A DNA stretch of 64,000 nt from Bacillus nakamurai (GTDB lineage Bacteria; Bacillota; Bacilli; Bacillales; Bacillaceae): NCBI RefSeq assembly GCF_001584325.1, contig NZ_LSAZ01000041.1, positions 310,001-374,000 of the forward strand, given 5' to 3'. Under the pieces are notes generated by a model. It was given only the letters and a program-made list of their open reading frames with translations. It did no database searches and was not told the DNA's origin. Below, in pieces: positions 1 to 9,335 of the stretch (position 1 is its first letter; each line of letters starts with the position of its first letter). Made by a program: the position numbers and the translations under genes.

Positions 1-86
1 AGATCCGTGAACATTACGGCTTGGACAATAACGGTGTTACGGACAAAGCGGAAGAAGTTCAGGAAGAGCTTGAGTTCGAAGAATAA
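1..86 (+). CDS. recA: RecA recombinase, C-terminal end only
   Basis: The first 27 codons of the window read as the acidic C-terminal tail of RecA, containing REHYGLDNNG and ending QEELEFEE before a TAA at 84-86. RecA is the strand-exchange and SOS co-protease protein; its acidic tail modulates DNA binding. The call rests on this tail plus the recA-pbpX-rny order known from B. subtilis. The catalytic core lies upstream of the window. A strong intrinsic terminator follows directly, so the next gene needs its own promoter. Confidence 0.85.
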   Translation, partial: IREHYGLDNNGVTDKAEEVQEELEFEE

Positions 87-96
87 AAAACGATAT

Positions 97-133
97 AAAA
101 AAGAGCGGAATGAGCGATTTCCGCTCTTTTTTT
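97..133 (+). terminator. Intrinsic terminator after recA
   Basis: The stem AAGAGCGGAA (101-110) pairs with TTCCGCTCTT (119-128) around a loop of about 8 nt. A run of T continues to about 133. It lies 10 bp beyond the recA stop codon. Confidence 0.85.
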
Positions 134-179
134 GTGTGTTTCAAAAAACACTGGCTATTTCGGAAAATTTTATCTGGAA

Positions 180-210
180 TGTTACAACTTTTTTCACACT
201 TCATTCGTCT
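180..210 (+). promoter_or_regulatory. ECF-type (probably sigma-X) promoter of pbpX
   Basis: TGTTACAAC at 180-188 and CGTC at 206-209 are separated by 17 bp counted from the AAC. This matches the AAC-N16/17-CGTC layout of Bacillus extracytoplasmic-function sigma promoters. B. subtilis pbpX is known to belong to the sigma-X regulon, which supports the assignment. The start codon lies about 45 bp downstream of the expected transcription start. Confidence 0.6.
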
Positions 211-260
211 AAAATCATGGCGAAAGCGAAAGTTGAAATTATACCTGAGGAGGAAAAAAG

Positions 261-1442
261 ATGACAAGCCCCCGCCGTACAAGAATAAATAAAAAAAGAA
301 AGAAAAAGCTGATAAAAACGGGAGGGCTGTTTCTTTTTCTGCTGCTTGTCACTGTTTTTATTACGATCTGGAGCATCACAGCCCACCACCGGGATGAAGA
401 ATCTGCTAAAAGCGCTCCTGCTGCTCAATCTGATTCTTCAAAAGACCAGACTCAACAAAAAAAAGAAAAGAAGCAAAAAGAGAAAAAACCCAAATCCATC
501 GACAACGATAAAAGAATCAGCAATTATTTACATCAGATCGGATTCAGCGGTACAGCCATGATCGTAAAAGACGGAAACGTTGTGTTGAAAAAAGGTTTCG
601 GTTATGCGGACCGTAAGCAAAAAATCGAGAACAATCCGGAAACAACGTATTATATCGGTTCATCGCAAAAAGCATTAATCGCGACGGCCATTTTGCAGCT
701 TGAAGAAAAAGGGCTATTGCAAACGAGTGATCCCGTCAGTACATATTTGCCGAATTTTCCTAACGGGGCAAACATCAAACTAAAGAACCTGCTTAACCAT
801 ACGTCCGGCATAAACGGGCATATTGAAGGGCAGGGGCCGATTACTCCACTTGACTTAATAAAGGATATAGAAAACAGAGGGATAAAACGGCAGCCGGGAA
901 TATGGGATTACAGGGATTCCAATTATTCGGTGCTTGCATATATTGTAGCCCAGGTCAGCGGGGAGCCATATGAACAATACATAAAAGATCATGTGTTCAA
1001 ACCGGCCGGAATGAAGCATGCCGGATTTTATAAAACGTTTGCTAAAGAGAAGTATCCTGCCGTCGGATACAAAGTGGATGAAAGCGGCCAGCTGGTAACG
1101 CCCCATATTCTTGACTTATCACAGCTTTACGGGGCGGGCGACATGTATATGAGTGCGGAAGACCTTTATAAATTCGATAAGGCGCTTATAAACGGTAAGC
1201 TGTACTCGAAACAGAGCTTCACAAAAATGTTTACATCAGGGAGCAGTTCAACTTACGGGATGGGTTTTTACATTGATCCCGGCAGCTATTCCAATCACGG
1301 CGTCATGCCCGGTTATAACATTTTAAACAGCTTCAGCCATTCGGCGAGCAAATATGTCATATTACTGTCAAATATCCAAAATAACGCCAAACTAGGACAG
1401 GTAAACAACAAAATATACCAATTGCTTAACCAAGAATCCTAA
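261..1442 (+). CDS. pbpX: PbpX, membrane-anchored penicillin-binding protein of the class C beta-lactamase fold
   Basis: This 393-residue protein has a basic N-terminus (residues 4-18), one hydrophobic segment (about 20-41) and a Lys/Glu-rich linker (about 48-85). A serine beta-lactamase/DD-peptidase domain follows outside the membrane. The SxxK motif is S134-S-Q-K137, and an HGVMPGY segment near the C-terminus corresponds to the usual HxG box. The middle motif reads YRDSNY rather than a clean YSN. The start has a strong GAGGAGG ribosome site at 247-253. The gene sits alone between the recA terminator and the rny promoter, with an ECF-type promoter upstream. Family members are low-molecular-weight PBPs or esterase-like enzymes acting on the cell wall. 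The exact substrate cannot be read from sequence. Confidence 0.85.
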   Translation: MTSPRRTRINKKRKKKLIKTGGLFLFLLLVTVFITIWSITAHHRDEESAKSAPAAQSDSSKDQTQQKKEKKQKEKKPKSIDNDKRISNYLHQIGFSGTAMIVKDGNVVLKKGFGYADRKQKIENNPETTYYIGSSQKALIATAILQLEEKGLLQTSDPVSTYLPNFPNGANIKLKNLLNHTSGINGHIEGQGPITPLDLIKDIENRGIKRQPGIWDYRDSNYSVLAYIVAQVSGEPYEQYIKDHVFKPAGMKHAGFYKTFAKEKYPAVGYKVDESGQLVTPHILDLSQLYGAGDMYMSAEDLYKFDKALINGKLYSKQSFTKMFTSGSSSTYGMGFYIDPGSYSNHGVMPGYNILNSFSHSASKYVILLSNIQNNAKLGQVNNKIYQLLNQES

Positions 1443-1477
1443 ACGAAGCCGTCATTTACAAAAAGAAGATGAAGGTA

Positions 1478-1486
1478 TGGTATGAT
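1478..1486 (+). promoter_or_regulatory. Possible extended -10 promoter upstream of rny
   Basis: TGG-TATGAT at 1478-1486 has the TGn extension of an extended -10 element. The best -35-like hexamer (TTTACA, 1455-1460) is 20 bp away, which is too far, so only the -10 supports this site. A better promoter lies downstream at 1537-1565. Confidence 0.3.
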
Positions 1487-1536
1487 GTAAGCAGGCGCAG
1501 ATTCAGAGCTGAAGGCTAAACGTTAAGCTGGCAAGC

Positions 1537-1565
1537 TTGACAAGTATTTCCGACACAATTACAAT
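1537..1565 (+). promoter_or_regulatory. Sigma-A promoter of rny
   Basis: A perfect -35 TTGACA (1537-1542), a 17-bp spacer and TACAAT (1560-1565) lie in the 291-bp gap before rny. This leaves an untranslated leader of about 160 nt before the rny start at 1734. The leader contains a second TTGACA at 1612 that has no matching -10. Confidence 0.7.
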
Positions 1566-1733
1566 GAAGTTGTAACATTTGTTTTTTTAACATGATTGTT
1601 AAACCTTAAACTTGACAAGGGCATGAGTGATTCATTCCCTGTGAAGGTCCTGTATGTTGAGAAAATCAGACAATGTACACGCCGACACTTATTTTTAGCA
1701 ACAACCAAGTTCATAGCAAGAGGAGGTGAAAGT

Positions 1734-3293
1734 ATGACCCCAATGATGGTTCTCATCTCCATTTTGCTGACTCTGCTCGGTTTAGTTGTTGGCTACTATG
1801 TTCGTAAAACCATTGCCGAAGCAAAGATTGCGGGCGCACGCGGTGCTGCCGAGCAAATCCTTGAAGATGCAAAGCGTGATGCTGAAGCACTGAAAAAAGA
1901 AGCTCTGCTTGAAGCAAAGGACGAAATCCATACACTTCGAATAGATGCTGAACAGGAAGTTCGTGAAAGACGAAATGAGCTTCAAAAACAAGAAAACCGT
2001 TTACTTCAAAAAGAAGAAAATCTTGACCGTAAACATGAAGGAATTGATAAACGGGAAGCGATGTTGGAGAAGAAAGATCATTCTCTGAATGAACGACAAC
2101 AACATATTGAAGAGATGGAAAGCAAAGTGGATGAGATGATTCGTATGCAGCAGTCAGAACTCGAACGTATTTCGAGCCTGACAAGGGATGAAGCGAAACA
2201 AATCATTCTTGACCGGGTTGAAAATGAGCTTTCACATGACATCGCCATCATGACAAAAGAAACCGAAAACCGTGCAAAAGAAGAGGCAGATAAAAAGGCG
2301 AAAAACATTCTGTCGCTTGCCTTGCAACGCTGTGCAGCAGATCATGTTGCCGAAACGACGGTATCGGTCGTCAATCTTCCGAATGATGAGATGAAGGGAC
2401 GTATCATCGGCCGTGAAGGGCGTAACATCCGTACGCTTGAAACGCTTACAGGTATTGACCTGATTATTGATGACACGCCTGAAGCCGTCATTCTTTCCGG
2501 ATTTGATCCGATCAGACGGGAGACAGCAAGAATTGCTCTTGATAAACTCGTTCAGGATGGCCGTATTCATCCGGCGCGCATTGAAGAAATGGTTGAAAAA
2601 TCCCGCCGTGAGGTTGATGACTACATCCGGGAAATGGGTGAACAAACGACGTTTGAAGTCGGCGTTCACGGACTCCATCCGGATCTGATTAAGATTCTCG
2701 GCCGGTTGAAATTCCGTACAAGCTACGGGCAAAATGTACTGAAGCATTCAATGGAAGTTGCGTTTTTAGCCGGTTTAATGGCTTCCGAGCTGGGAGAAGA
2801 TGCGAAACTCGCCAAACGGGCCGGTCTTCTGCATGACATCGGAAAGGCAATTGACCATGAAGTGGAAGGAAGCCACGTGGAAATCGGAGTGGAGCTTGCG
2901 ACCAAATATAAAGAGCATCCAGTCGTCATTAACAGTATTGCGTCACACCACGGAGACGAAGAGCCGACTTCCATTATCGCCGTTCTGGTCGCTGCAGCTG
3001 ATGCACTGTCTGCCGCAAGACCGGGAGCGAGAAGTGAAACGCTCGAAAACTATATCCGCAGGCTTGAAAAGCTTGAAGAAATCTCCGAGTCTTACGAAGG
3101 TGTCGAAAAATCATTTGCGATTCAGGCAGGCCGTGAAGTTCGTATTATGGTGAAGCCGGATTCCATTAATGATTTAGAAGCCCATCGTTTGGCGCGTGAC
3201 ATCCGTAAACGAATTGAGGACGAGCTTGATTATCCGGGCCACATTAAAGTGACTGTGATAAGAGAAACTCGGGCCGTAGAGTATGCAAAATAA
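1734..3293 (+). CDS. rny: Ribonuclease Y, membrane-anchored endoribonuclease
   Basis: RNase Y starts bulk mRNA decay and processes operon transcripts at the membrane. The open frame runs further upstream, but the ATG at 1734 follows AGGAGGTG and gives 519 residues, the family length. The order is: a transmembrane helix (about 5-23), a long charged coiled coil (about 24-200), a KH domain with the GREG loop of [13 protein letters not shown] (about 210-275), and an HD phosphohydrolase domain with the metal-binding pair H367-D368 in LLHDIGKA. It precedes ymdB, as in B. subtilis, with an intrinsic terminator between them that could let rny be expressed above ymdB. The RicA partner protein of the RNase Y-associated complex is encoded 5.5 kb downstream. 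Confidence 0.95.
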   Translation: MTPMMVLISILLTLLGLVVGYYVRKTIAEAKIAGARGAAEQILEDAKRDAEALKKEALLEAKDEIHTLRIDAEQEVRERRNELQKQENRLLQKEENLDRKHEGIDKREAMLEKKDHSLNERQQHIEEMESKVDEMIRMQQSELERISSLTRDEAKQIILDRVENELSHDIAIMTKETENRAKEEADKKAKNILSLALQRCAADHVAETTVSVVNLPNDEMKGRIIGREGRNIRTLETLTGIDLIIDDTPEAVILSGFDPIRRETARIALDKLVQDGRIHPARIEEMVEKSRREVDDYIREMGEQTTFEVGVHGLHPDLIKILGRLKFRTSYGQNVLKHSMEVAFLAGLMASELGEDAKLAKRAGLLHDIGKAIDHEVEGSHVEIGVELATKYKEHPVVINSIASHHGDEEPTSIIAVLVAAADALSAARPGARSETLENYIRRLEKLEEISESYEGVEKSFAIQAGREVRIMVKPDSINDLEAHRLARDIRKRIEDELDYPGHIKVTVIRETRAVEYAK

Positions 3294-3324
3294 AGTGATG
3301 CTTAGCGCATCACTTTATTTTTTT
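3292..3324 (+). terminator. Terminator between rny and ymdB
   Basis: The stem AAAGTGATG (3292-3300) pairs with CATCACTTT (3308-3316) and is followed by ATTTTTTT. It overlaps the rny stop codon. Readthrough into ymdB is plausible because no obvious ymdB promoter is seen in the remaining 36 bp. Confidence 0.8.
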
Positions 3325-3360
3325 GATTAGCAAAAGCTGAAAAAGAGAGGAATACAAAGC

Positions 3361-4155
3361 ATGAGAATTTTATTTATTGGCGATGTTGTCGGCTCCCCTG
3401 GCCGCGACATGGTAAAAGAATATGTCCCGAAACTAAAAGCAAAACATAAGCCGCATTTTACAATCATTAACGGAGAAAATGCTGCACACGGCAAAGGCCT
3501 GACGGAAAAAATTTACCATAGCCTGATGGAGGCGGGAGCGGACGCTATTACGATGGGAAACCATACGTGGGATAAAAAAGAAATCTTTGATTTTATTGAT
3601 GACGTGCCGCACCTTGTCCGCCCTGCAAACTTTCCGGAAGGAACACCGGGAAAAGGCATGACGTATGTGAAAGCACAAGGAAAAGAGCTTGCCGTCATCA
3701 ATTTACAGGGCCGCACTTTTCTTCCGCCGCTTGATGATCCATTTCTAAAGGCGGATGAATTAATTGCAGAAGCAAAAAAACGCACGCCGTACGTTTTTAT
3801 TGATTTTCACGCCGAAGCGACAAGCGAAAAACTTGCGATCGGATGGTACACAGATGGCAGAGCATCTGCGGTTGTAGGGACGCATACACATGTGCAAACA
3901 GCAGATAACCGCATTTTGCCGAAGGGAACTGCATATATTACTGATGTGGGAATGACAGGGCCGTATGACGGCATTCTTGGAATGGACAGAGAAACGATTA
4001 TTAAGCGGTTCAAAACCAATCTTCCGGTCCGGTTTACGGTCGCGGAAGGAAAAACAACGCTGAGCGGAGTGCTCATTGACATTGATGAGCAAACGAAAAA
4101 AGCCGTTAAAATCGAACGGATTTTAATAAATGATGACCATATGTTCTTTGAATAG
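3361..4155 (+). CDS. ymdB: YmdB metallophosphoesterase (2',3'-cyclic nucleotide phosphodiesterase family)
   Basis: This 264-residue protein has every metal-ligand position of the family: D8 in FIGDVVG, E39-N40 in NGENAAHG, N67-H68 in GNHTWD, H150 in DFHAE, and H175/H177 in THTHVQ. B. subtilis YmdB hydrolyses phosphodiesters including 2',3'-cAMP. It affects the choice between biofilm and motility gene expression, with E39 essential. No signal peptide is seen, so it is cytoplasmic. The ribosome site is AGAGGA, about 9 bp before the ATG. It follows rny through a terminator and probably depends on readthrough from the rny promoter. Confidence 0.93.
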   Translation: MRILFIGDVVGSPGRDMVKEYVPKLKAKHKPHFTIINGENAAHGKGLTEKIYHSLMEAGADAITMGNHTWDKKEIFDFIDDVPHLVRPANFPEGTPGKGMTYVKAQGKELAVINLQGRTFLPPLDDPFLKADELIAEAKKRTPYVFIDFHAEATSEKLAIGWYTDGRASAVVGTHTHVQTADNRILPKGTAYITDVGMTGPYDGILGMDRETIIKRFKTNLPVRFTVAEGKTTLSGVLIDIDEQTKKAVKIERILINDDHMFFE

Positions 4156-4197
4156 GTGTACACATGTTTATTTTATAAAAATATTAAAAGGAAAAGC

Positions 4198-4224
4198 AGG
4201 AATATAGCAACTTCTTAGTGAATA
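4198..4224 (+). promoter_or_regulatory. Sigma-H promoter of spoVS
   Basis: AGGAATA (4198-4204), a 12-bp spacer and AGTGAATA (4217-4224) match the sigma-H layout of AGGAnwT, about 12 bp, then RnnGAAT. spoVS is a known sigma-H-dependent gene in B. subtilis. The rest of the 199-bp ymdB-spoVS gap shows no other clear signal. Confidence 0.65.
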
Positions 4225-4354
4225 TAGTAGAAATGGAAGGTAGCCCGCTATTTTTGAAAAGCATTGTGGGGATGGCTTTTTGGATAGCAACATCTAATAA
4301 TGATTGTTCTAATGAACACTCACTTATCCATTGTAAAACTAAGGGGGAGCAGAA

Positions 4355-4615
4355 ATGGAAATCTTAAAAGTTTCAGCAAAATCAAGTCCAAATTCAGTAG
4401 CAGGCGCGCTGGCTGGCGTGTTGAGAGAACGCGGAGCGGCCGAAATTCAAGCGATTGGGGCGGGCGCCTTAAACCAGGCTGTTAAAGCGGTTGCCATTGC
4501 GAGAGGCTTTGTCGCGCCAAGCGGCGTAGATTTGATTTGTATTCCAGCTTTTACAGATATACAGATTGACGGAGAGGAAAGAACGGCAATTAAATTAATT
4601 GTCGAACCCCGTTAA
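4355..4615 (+). CDS. spoVS: Stage V sporulation protein S
   Basis: SpoVS is a small, very conserved Alba-like protein of 86 residues, the usual length. It is needed for spore coat assembly, core dehydration and heat resistance in Bacillus. The start follows AGGGGGAG. The sequence begins MEILKVSAKS, includes the AGALNQAVKA stretch, and ends IKLIVEPR, all typical of the family. It is monocistronic: a sigma-H type promoter lies upstream and a terminator starts 18 bp after the stop. Molecular activity is not established; nucleic-acid binding is inferred from the fold. Confidence 0.95.
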   Translation: MEILKVSAKSSPNSVAGALAGVLRERGAAEIQAIGAGALNQAVKAVAIARGFVAPSGVDLICIPAFTDIQIDGEERTAIKLIVEPR

Positions 4616-4633
4616 CAAAAAATGTACATTCTC

Positions 4634-4667
4634 AACCTGCTTGCATCATGCGAGCAGGTTGTTTTTA
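4634..4667 (+). terminator. Terminator after spoVS
   Basis: AACCTGCTTGC (4634-4644) pairs with GCGAGCAGGTT (4650-4660), with one G-T pair, around a short loop and is followed by GTTTTTATT. Confidence 0.85.
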
Positions 4668-4804
4668 TTGCTGTTATATTTTCTCACAATATTATACTGG
4701 TAGCGTGAACAAATGATGAACGACTTTATTCATATAATATTTTAAAAAAACCCCGCCCATTTTTCCAGGTGGAAGCAGTTGTCTTTTTCTAGTGGACAGT
4801 GCTG

Positions 4805-4833
4805 TTTACCTCTATCTAATCCCATGGTACAAT
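4805..4833 (+). promoter_or_regulatory. Sigma-A promoter of tdh-kbl
   Basis: TTTACC (4805-4810), a 17-bp spacer and TACAAT (4828-4833) are preceded at the -10 by TGG (4825-4827), making an extended -10. The expected start lies about 30 bp before the tdh start codon. Confidence 0.6.
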
Positions 4834-4868
4834 CCAGTTATAACAACGTTTTTTGAGGAGGAGTGTAC

Positions 4869-5912
4869 ATGTTGGGAGGAAAGATGAAAGCTATCGTTAA
4901 AAATGAAAACGCTTTCGGTGCTATATTGAAGGAAATTCCTATACCTTCCATAAATGAGAATGAAGTTCTTATTAAAGTACAAGCCGCATCTATATGCGGT
5001 ACAGATGTGCATATTTATAACTGGGACCAATGGGCACAAAAACGAATCAAAACACCTCAAGTATTTGGACATGAATTCAGCGGTATCGTAGAAGCAGCAG
5101 GAAAACACGTCACAAATGTCAAAAAAGGGGACTATGTGTCGGCGGAAACACATATTGTCTGCGGCACTTGTATCCCTTGTTTATCGGGTAAGCAGCATGT
5201 GTGCACTCATACAAAAATCCTCGGCGTTGATACAGCCGGTTCCTTCGCTGAATACGTTAAAGTGCCGGCCCAAAACATTTGGAAAAACCCTGCTGATATG
5301 GACCCGGCAGTCGCCTCCGTTCAGGAGCCGTTAGGAAATGCGGTGCACACGGTACTGGAGAGTCAGCCGGCGGGCGGTTCCGCAGCGATTATCGGCTGCG
5401 GACCGATCGGACTGATGGCAGTGGCCGTAGCAAAAGCAGCAGGCGCAGCCCGAATTGCCGCCATTGATAAAAATGACTACAGGCTGTCGCTTGCGAAAAA
5501 AATGGGGGCTACAGTCACCATCTCGGCTGATAAAGAAGACCCGCTTGAAGTGATTGACGCATTAACCGGGGGAGAAGGCATCGATCTTGTCTGCGAAATG
5601 TCAGGCCATCCCCAAGCCATAGACCAAGGGTTAAAAATGGCAGCCAACGGGGGAAGATTCCATATGTTAAGCCTGCCGGAAAATCCGGTAACGATAGATC
5701 TGACAAATGACGTCGTATTTAAAGGCCTTACCGTCCAAGGCATTACAGGCAGAAAAATGTTTGAAACCTGGCGGCAGGTATCTCACTTGCTTGAATCTCA
5801 GCTCGTTGATCTGACACCGGTCATCACTCATCAATTCCCGCTCGAGGAATTTGAAAAAGGATTTGACCTGATGAGAAAGGGCCAGTGCGGGAAAGTCATT
5901 TTAATACCATAA
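4869..5912 (+). CDS. tdh: L-threonine 3-dehydrogenase
   Basis: Tdh oxidises L-threonine with NAD+ to 2-amino-3-ketobutyrate, which the next gene product cleaves. The frame opens with GTG at 4863, but the ATG at 4869 sits 6-7 bp after GAGGAGGAG and gives 347 residues, the family length. It is a zinc medium-chain dehydrogenase. The catalytic-zinc Cys is in SICGTDVH, followed by GHEFSG. The structural-zinc cysteines are in CGTCIPCLSGKQHVC. A Rossmann GCGPIGL motif starts the NAD-binding domain. The C-terminus VITHQFPLEEFEKGF is typical. A 15-bp gap to kbl makes a two-gene operon for threonine catabolism to glycine and acetyl-CoA. Confidence 0.95.
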   Translation: MLGGKMKAIVKNENAFGAILKEIPIPSINENEVLIKVQAASICGTDVHIYNWDQWAQKRIKTPQVFGHEFSGIVEAAGKHVTNVKKGDYVSAETHIVCGTCIPCLSGKQHVCTHTKILGVDTAGSFAEYVKVPAQNIWKNPADMDPAVASVQEPLGNAVHTVLESQPAGGSAAIIGCGPIGLMAVAVAKAAGAARIAAIDKNDYRLSLAKKMGATVTISADKEDPLEVIDALTGGEGIDLVCEMSGHPQAIDQGLKMAANGGRFHMLSLPENPVTIDLTNDVVFKGLTVQGITGRKMFETWRQVSHLLESQLVDLTPVITHQFPLEEFEKGFDLMRKGQCGKVILIP

Positions 5913-5927
5913 GGGGAGGGTTTTATC

Positions 5928-7103
5928 ATGAAAGAATTTGAATATTTGAAAAGTGAACTTGATAAAATGAAAGAAAATAAGACATGGCAGCAGATAAAAC
6001 AAATTGAAACGAAGCAGGGGCCTTCTGTAAAGGTCAAAGGAGAAGAGGTCATTCAGCTTTCATCCAACAACTATCTCGGGTTGACTTCACATCCGAGGTT
6101 AGTAGAAGCGGCCAAACGCGCCGCAGATGAGTTCGGAGCGGGGACGGGCTCGGTGCGGACGATCGCCGGAACCTTTACGATGCACAATGAATTGGAGAAA
6201 AAACTCGCAGCCTTTAAGAAAACAGAAGCGGCCCTTGTTTTTCAATCGGGGTTCACAACGAATCAAGGCGTATTATCAAGCATTCTCACAAAAGAGGATA
6301 TTGTTATTTCTGACGAATTGAATCATGCTTCTATCATTGACGGAATCAGGCTGACAAAAGCAGACAAAAAGGTGTACCGCCATGTTGATATGGATGATTT
6401 GGAAAAAGTGCTGAAAAAATCAATGAATTACCGCATGCGGCTGATCGTAACCGACGGTGTTTTCTCCATGGACGGCAATATCGCACCTTTGCCCGATATC
6501 GTAAATCTGGCCGAGAAATACGATGCGTTTGTAATGGTAGATGATGCGCATGCTTCCGGTGTGCTCGGAAAAAACGGGCGGGGAACCGTTAATCATTTCG
6601 GGCTTGACGGCAGAGTGCACATTCAGGTGGGCACATTAAGCAAGGCAATCGGAGTGCTGGGCGGTTACGCCGCCGGGTCTCAGGTTCTCATTGATTACCT
6701 GCGTCATAAAGGGCGTCCGTTTTTATTCAGCACTTCACATCCGCCGGCGGTGACGGCTGCCTGCATAGAAGCCATTGATGTGCTGCTGGAAGAGCCGGAG
6801 CATATGGAAAGGCTTTGGAAAAACACGGCGTATTTTAAAGACAAACTGATTCAAATGGGGCTGACGCTAACAAAAAGCGAAACACCGATCATCCCGATTT
6901 TAATCGGCGAGGAAGAAAAAGCCCAGGCGTTTTCTGACCGTCTTTTGTCGGACGGCGTCTTTGCTCAAAGTATTGTATATCCTACTGTCGCGGAAGGAAA
7001 AGCAAGAATTCGCACGATCATTACGGCGGAGCATACGGAAGAAGAGCTCGATCGGGCGCTTGAGGTCATCCGGTCAGCTGTAAAAGGGCTTCAGCTCGTA
7101 TAA
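5928..7103 (+). CDS. kbl: 2-amino-3-ketobutyrate CoA ligase (glycine C-acetyltransferase)
   Basis: Kbl splits the unstable Tdh product with CoA into glycine and acetyl-CoA. The 391-residue protein is a fold-type I PLP enzyme of the alpha-oxoamine synthase family. The aldimine-forming lysine is K239 in GTLSKAIGVLGGY, and the PLP-contacting VDDAHASGVLG segment precedes it. The ribosome site AGGGGAGGG lies 8 bp before the ATG. It follows tdh by 15 bp and is closed by an intrinsic terminator overlapping its stop. BioF and Hem1-type synthases share the fold, but the tdh partner decides the call. Confidence 0.95.
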   Translation: MKEFEYLKSELDKMKENKTWQQIKQIETKQGPSVKVKGEEVIQLSSNNYLGLTSHPRLVEAAKRAADEFGAGTGSVRTIAGTFTMHNELEKKLAAFKKTEAALVFQSGFTTNQGVLSSILTKEDIVISDELNHASIIDGIRLTKADKKVYRHVDMDDLEKVLKKSMNYRMRLIVTDGVFSMDGNIAPLPDIVNLAEKYDAFVMVDDAHASGVLGKNGRGTVNHFGLDGRVHIQVGTLSKAIGVLGGYAAGSQVLIDYLRHKGRPFLFSTSHPPAVTAACIEAIDVLLEEPEHMERLWKNTAYFKDKLIQMGLTLTKSETPIIPILIGEEEKAQAFSDRLLSDGVFAQSIVYPTVAEGKARIRTIITAEHTEEELDRALEVIRSAVKGLQLV

Positions 7104-7128
7104 GAGGGGGATATCCCCTCTTTTTTAT
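7103..7128 (+). terminator. Terminator of tdh-kbl
   Basis: AGAGGGG (7103-7109) pairs with CCCCTCT (7115-7121) around GATAT and runs into TTTTTATTT. It begins on the last base of the kbl stop codon. Confidence 0.8.
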
Positions 7129-7244
7129 TTCTTATTGATTCTTATTCTCAGTAAGGTGTACTATGATAGGCTGGCGGTTGTGCCGATCGGCTATAACCAG
7201 TATACTTGAGGGTAGAAGTTTCGGTTGAAAGGAGACATTCGAAT

Positions 7245-8774
7245 ATGAATGAAAAGCAAAAACAAGAAAGCGGACAAGTGAATCCAGCGGACAAAAAATC
7301 CGAAAAGGATTACAGCAAGTATTTTGAAGCCGTATATATCCCGCCTTCTTTAAAAGACGCGAAAAAACGCGGCAAGGAAGCCGTTCAATATCATAACGAT
7401 TTTAAAATCTCAGAAGACTTTAAAGGCCTCGGTGACGGCAGGAAGTTTTATATCCGCACGTATGGCTGCCAAATGAACGAACACGATACAGAAGTGATGG
7501 CCGGTATTTTTATGGCTCTCGGCTATAAAGCGACAAATTCAGTTGATGATGCCAACGTAATTTTATTAAACACCTGTGCGATCCGGGAAAATGCTGAAAA
7601 CAAAGTGTTCGGGGAGCTCGGCCATTTAAAGGCGCTCAAAAAAAATAACCCCGATCTTATTTTAGGTGTATGCGGCTGCATGTCACAGGAAGAATCAGTC
7701 GTAAACCGCATCTTAAAGAAGCATCCGTTTGTCGATATGATTTTCGGCACGCACAACATTCACCGTCTGCCTGAGCTGTTATCAGAAGCTTATTTATCAA
7801 AAGAGATGGTCATCGAAGTGTGGTCGAAGGAAGGAGACGTCATTGAAAACCTTCCGAAAGTCCGCAACGGAAAAATTAAAGGCTGGGTTAACATTATGTA
7901 CGGCTGTGACAAGTTCTGCACATACTGCATCGTGCCGTATACCCGCGGAAAAGAAAGAAGCCGCCGGCCTGAAGAGATTATTCAGGAAGTGAGAAGGCTT
8001 GCGAGTGAAGGCTATAAAGAAATCACCCTTCTCGGCCAAAACGTAAATGCGTACGGAAAAGATTTTGAGGATATGACGTACGGACTCGGTGATTTAATGG
8101 ACGAATTGCGTAAAATTGATATCCCGAGAATCCGGTTTACAACGAGCCACCCGCGTGACTTTGACGATCACCTTATTGAAGTGCTTGCCAAAGGCGGCAA
8201 CCTGCTCGATCATATTCATCTCCCTGTTCAATCGGGAAGCTCTGAAGTGTTAAAAATGATGGCGCGCAAATATGACAGAGAGCGCTACATGGAGCTTGTC
8301 GGTAAAATCAAAGCGGCCATGCCGAACGCTTCATTAACAACAGACATTATCGTCGGTTTCCCGAATGAAACGGACGAACAGTTTGAAGAAACGCTTTCTT
8401 TATACCGTGAAGTGGAATTTGACAGCGCCTATACGTTTATTTATTCTCCTCGTGAAGGCACACCGGCTGCGAAAATGAAAGACAATGTGCCGATGAGGGT
8501 CAAAAAAGAACGTCTCCAGCGCCTCAATGATTTGGTTAAAGAAATTTCAGCCAAAAAAATGAAGGAATATGAAGGCAAGACCGTCGAAGTATTAGTCGAG
8601 GGAGAAAGCAAAAACAACCCTGACATTCTTGCCGGCTATACGGAAAAAAGCAAGCTCGTCAATTTCAAAGGGCCGAAAGAGGCCATCGGCAAGATTGTAC
8701 GCGTCAAAATCCAGCAGGCGAAAACATGGTCGCTTGACGGAGTGATGGCAGGAGAAGCAATCGAGGTGAATTAA
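7245..8774 (+). CDS. miaB: tRNA-2-methylthio-N6-dimethylallyladenosine synthase
   Basis: MiaB is a radical-SAM methylthiotransferase that adds a methylthio group to i6A37 of tRNAs reading UNN codons. The upstream open frame is ignored: the ATG at 7245 follows AAAGGAG and gives 509 residues, the length of the B. subtilis protein. After a charged N-terminal extension of about 60 residues comes the auxiliary-cluster domain with C75 (TYGCQMN), C111 (NTCAIRE) and C145 (CGCM). The radical-SAM motif C221-x3-C225-x2-C228 (GCDKFCTYC) follows. A TRAM domain (about 440-500) probably binds tRNA. ricA starts 2 bp after the stop and is probably cotranscribed. Confidence 0.95.
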   Translation: MNEKQKQESGQVNPADKKSEKDYSKYFEAVYIPPSLKDAKKRGKEAVQYHNDFKISEDFKGLGDGRKFYIRTYGCQMNEHDTEVMAGIFMALGYKATNSVDDANVILLNTCAIRENAENKVFGELGHLKALKKNNPDLILGVCGCMSQEESVVNRILKKHPFVDMIFGTHNIHRLPELLSEAYLSKEMVIEVWSKEGDVIENLPKVRNGKIKGWVNIMYGCDKFCTYCIVPYTRGKERSRRPEEIIQEVRRLASEGYKEITLLGQNVNAYGKDFEDMTYGLGDLMDELRKIDIPRIRFTTSHPRDFDDHLIEVLAKGGNLLDHIHLPVQSGSSEVLKMMARKYDRERYMELVGKIKAAMPNASLTTDIIVGFPNETDEQFEETLSLYREVEFDSAYTFIYSPREGTPAAKMKDNVPMRVKKERLQRLNDLVKEISAKKMKEYEGKTVEVLVEGESKNNPDILAGYTEKSKLVNFKGPKEAIGKIVRVKIQQAKTWSLDGVMAGEAIEVN

Positions 8775-8776
8775 TA

Positions 8777-9208
8777 ATGACGCTTTACTCTAAGAAAGAC
8801 ATTGTACAGCAAGCCCGGAATCTTGCGAAAATGATCTCGGAAACGGAAGAAGTTGATTTTTTTAAACGCGCGGAGGCGCAGATCAACGAAAATGAAAAAG
8901 TATCGTCGATTATTAGTCAGATTAAGGCCCTGCAAAAGCAAGCCGTCAATTTAAAGCATTATGAAAAGCCTGAAGCATTGAAGCAAGTTGAAAATAAAAT
9001 TGACGCTTTGCAGGAAGAGCTGGAGGGCATTCCGGTCATTCAGGAATTCAGAGATTCCCAGCTTGAGGTCAACGATCTTCTGCAGCTTGTGGCACATACG
9101 ATTTCCAACCAGGTCACAAATGAAATCATCACATCGACCGGCGGCAACCTGCTCACGGGAGAAACCGGTTCAAAGGTGAAACATTCGAATAACAGCTGTT
9201 CCTTTTAA
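8777..9208 (+). CDS. ricA: RicA (YmcA), subunit of the RNase Y-associated Y-complex
   Basis: This 143-residue, largely helical protein of the YlbF/YmcA family works with YlbF and YaaT in B. subtilis. The complex aids RNase Y-dependent mRNA maturation and is required for competence, sporulation and biofilm formation. It has no transmembrane segment, contains coiled-coil-prone stretches (about 40-85) and has only one cysteine, C141, near the end. The complex carries Fe-S clusters in B. subtilis; a single Cys here would need ligands from the partners. The start lies 2 bp downstream of the miaB stop, with GAGGTGA as the ribosome site inside the miaB end, so translation is probably coupled. Confidence 0.9.
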   Translation: MTLYSKKDIVQQARNLAKMISETEEVDFFKRAEAQINENEKVSSIISQIKALQKQAVNLKHYEKPEALKQVENKIDALQEELEGIPVIQEFRDSQLEVNDLLQLVAHTISNQVTNEIITSTGGNLLTGETGSKVKHSNNSCSF

Positions 9209-9241
9209 CACGAGGCCTTTAAAAGGCCCCGTGTTTTTTTT
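9207..9241 (+). terminator. Terminator of miaB-ricA
   Basis: AACACGAGGCCTTT (9207-9220) pairs with AAAGGCCCCGTGTT (9222-9235), with one internal mismatch and a minimal loop, followed by a T run. The stem overlaps the ricA stop codon. Confidence 0.8.
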
Positions 9242-9335
9242 GCTTTTAAATGAACTAATTAAACTATGAACTAAATATTCTATAATGGTTTTTGTCCTTT
9301 TCCCGCGCGAAACTTATCAGACTTAAAAGTAAAGT

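Noticed and set aside
1612..1640. A second TTGACA before rny as a promoter
   Set aside because: No -10-like hexamer occurs at 16-18 bp; the upstream TTGACA-17-TACAAT is far better.
1753..2184. A 143-codon minus-strand open frame inside rny
   Set aside because: It mirrors the coiled-coil codons of rny; its composition is that of a shadow frame.
4188..4223. AAAGGAAAA with GAAT as the sigma-H promoter of spoVS
   Set aside because: The spacer would be about 21 bp; the neighbouring AGGAATA gives the correct 12 bp.
7135..7167. TTGATT and TATGAT upstream of miaB as a promoter
   Set aside because: The spacing is 21 bp and no extended -10 is present. miaB probably has a promoter in this gap, but I cannot place it.
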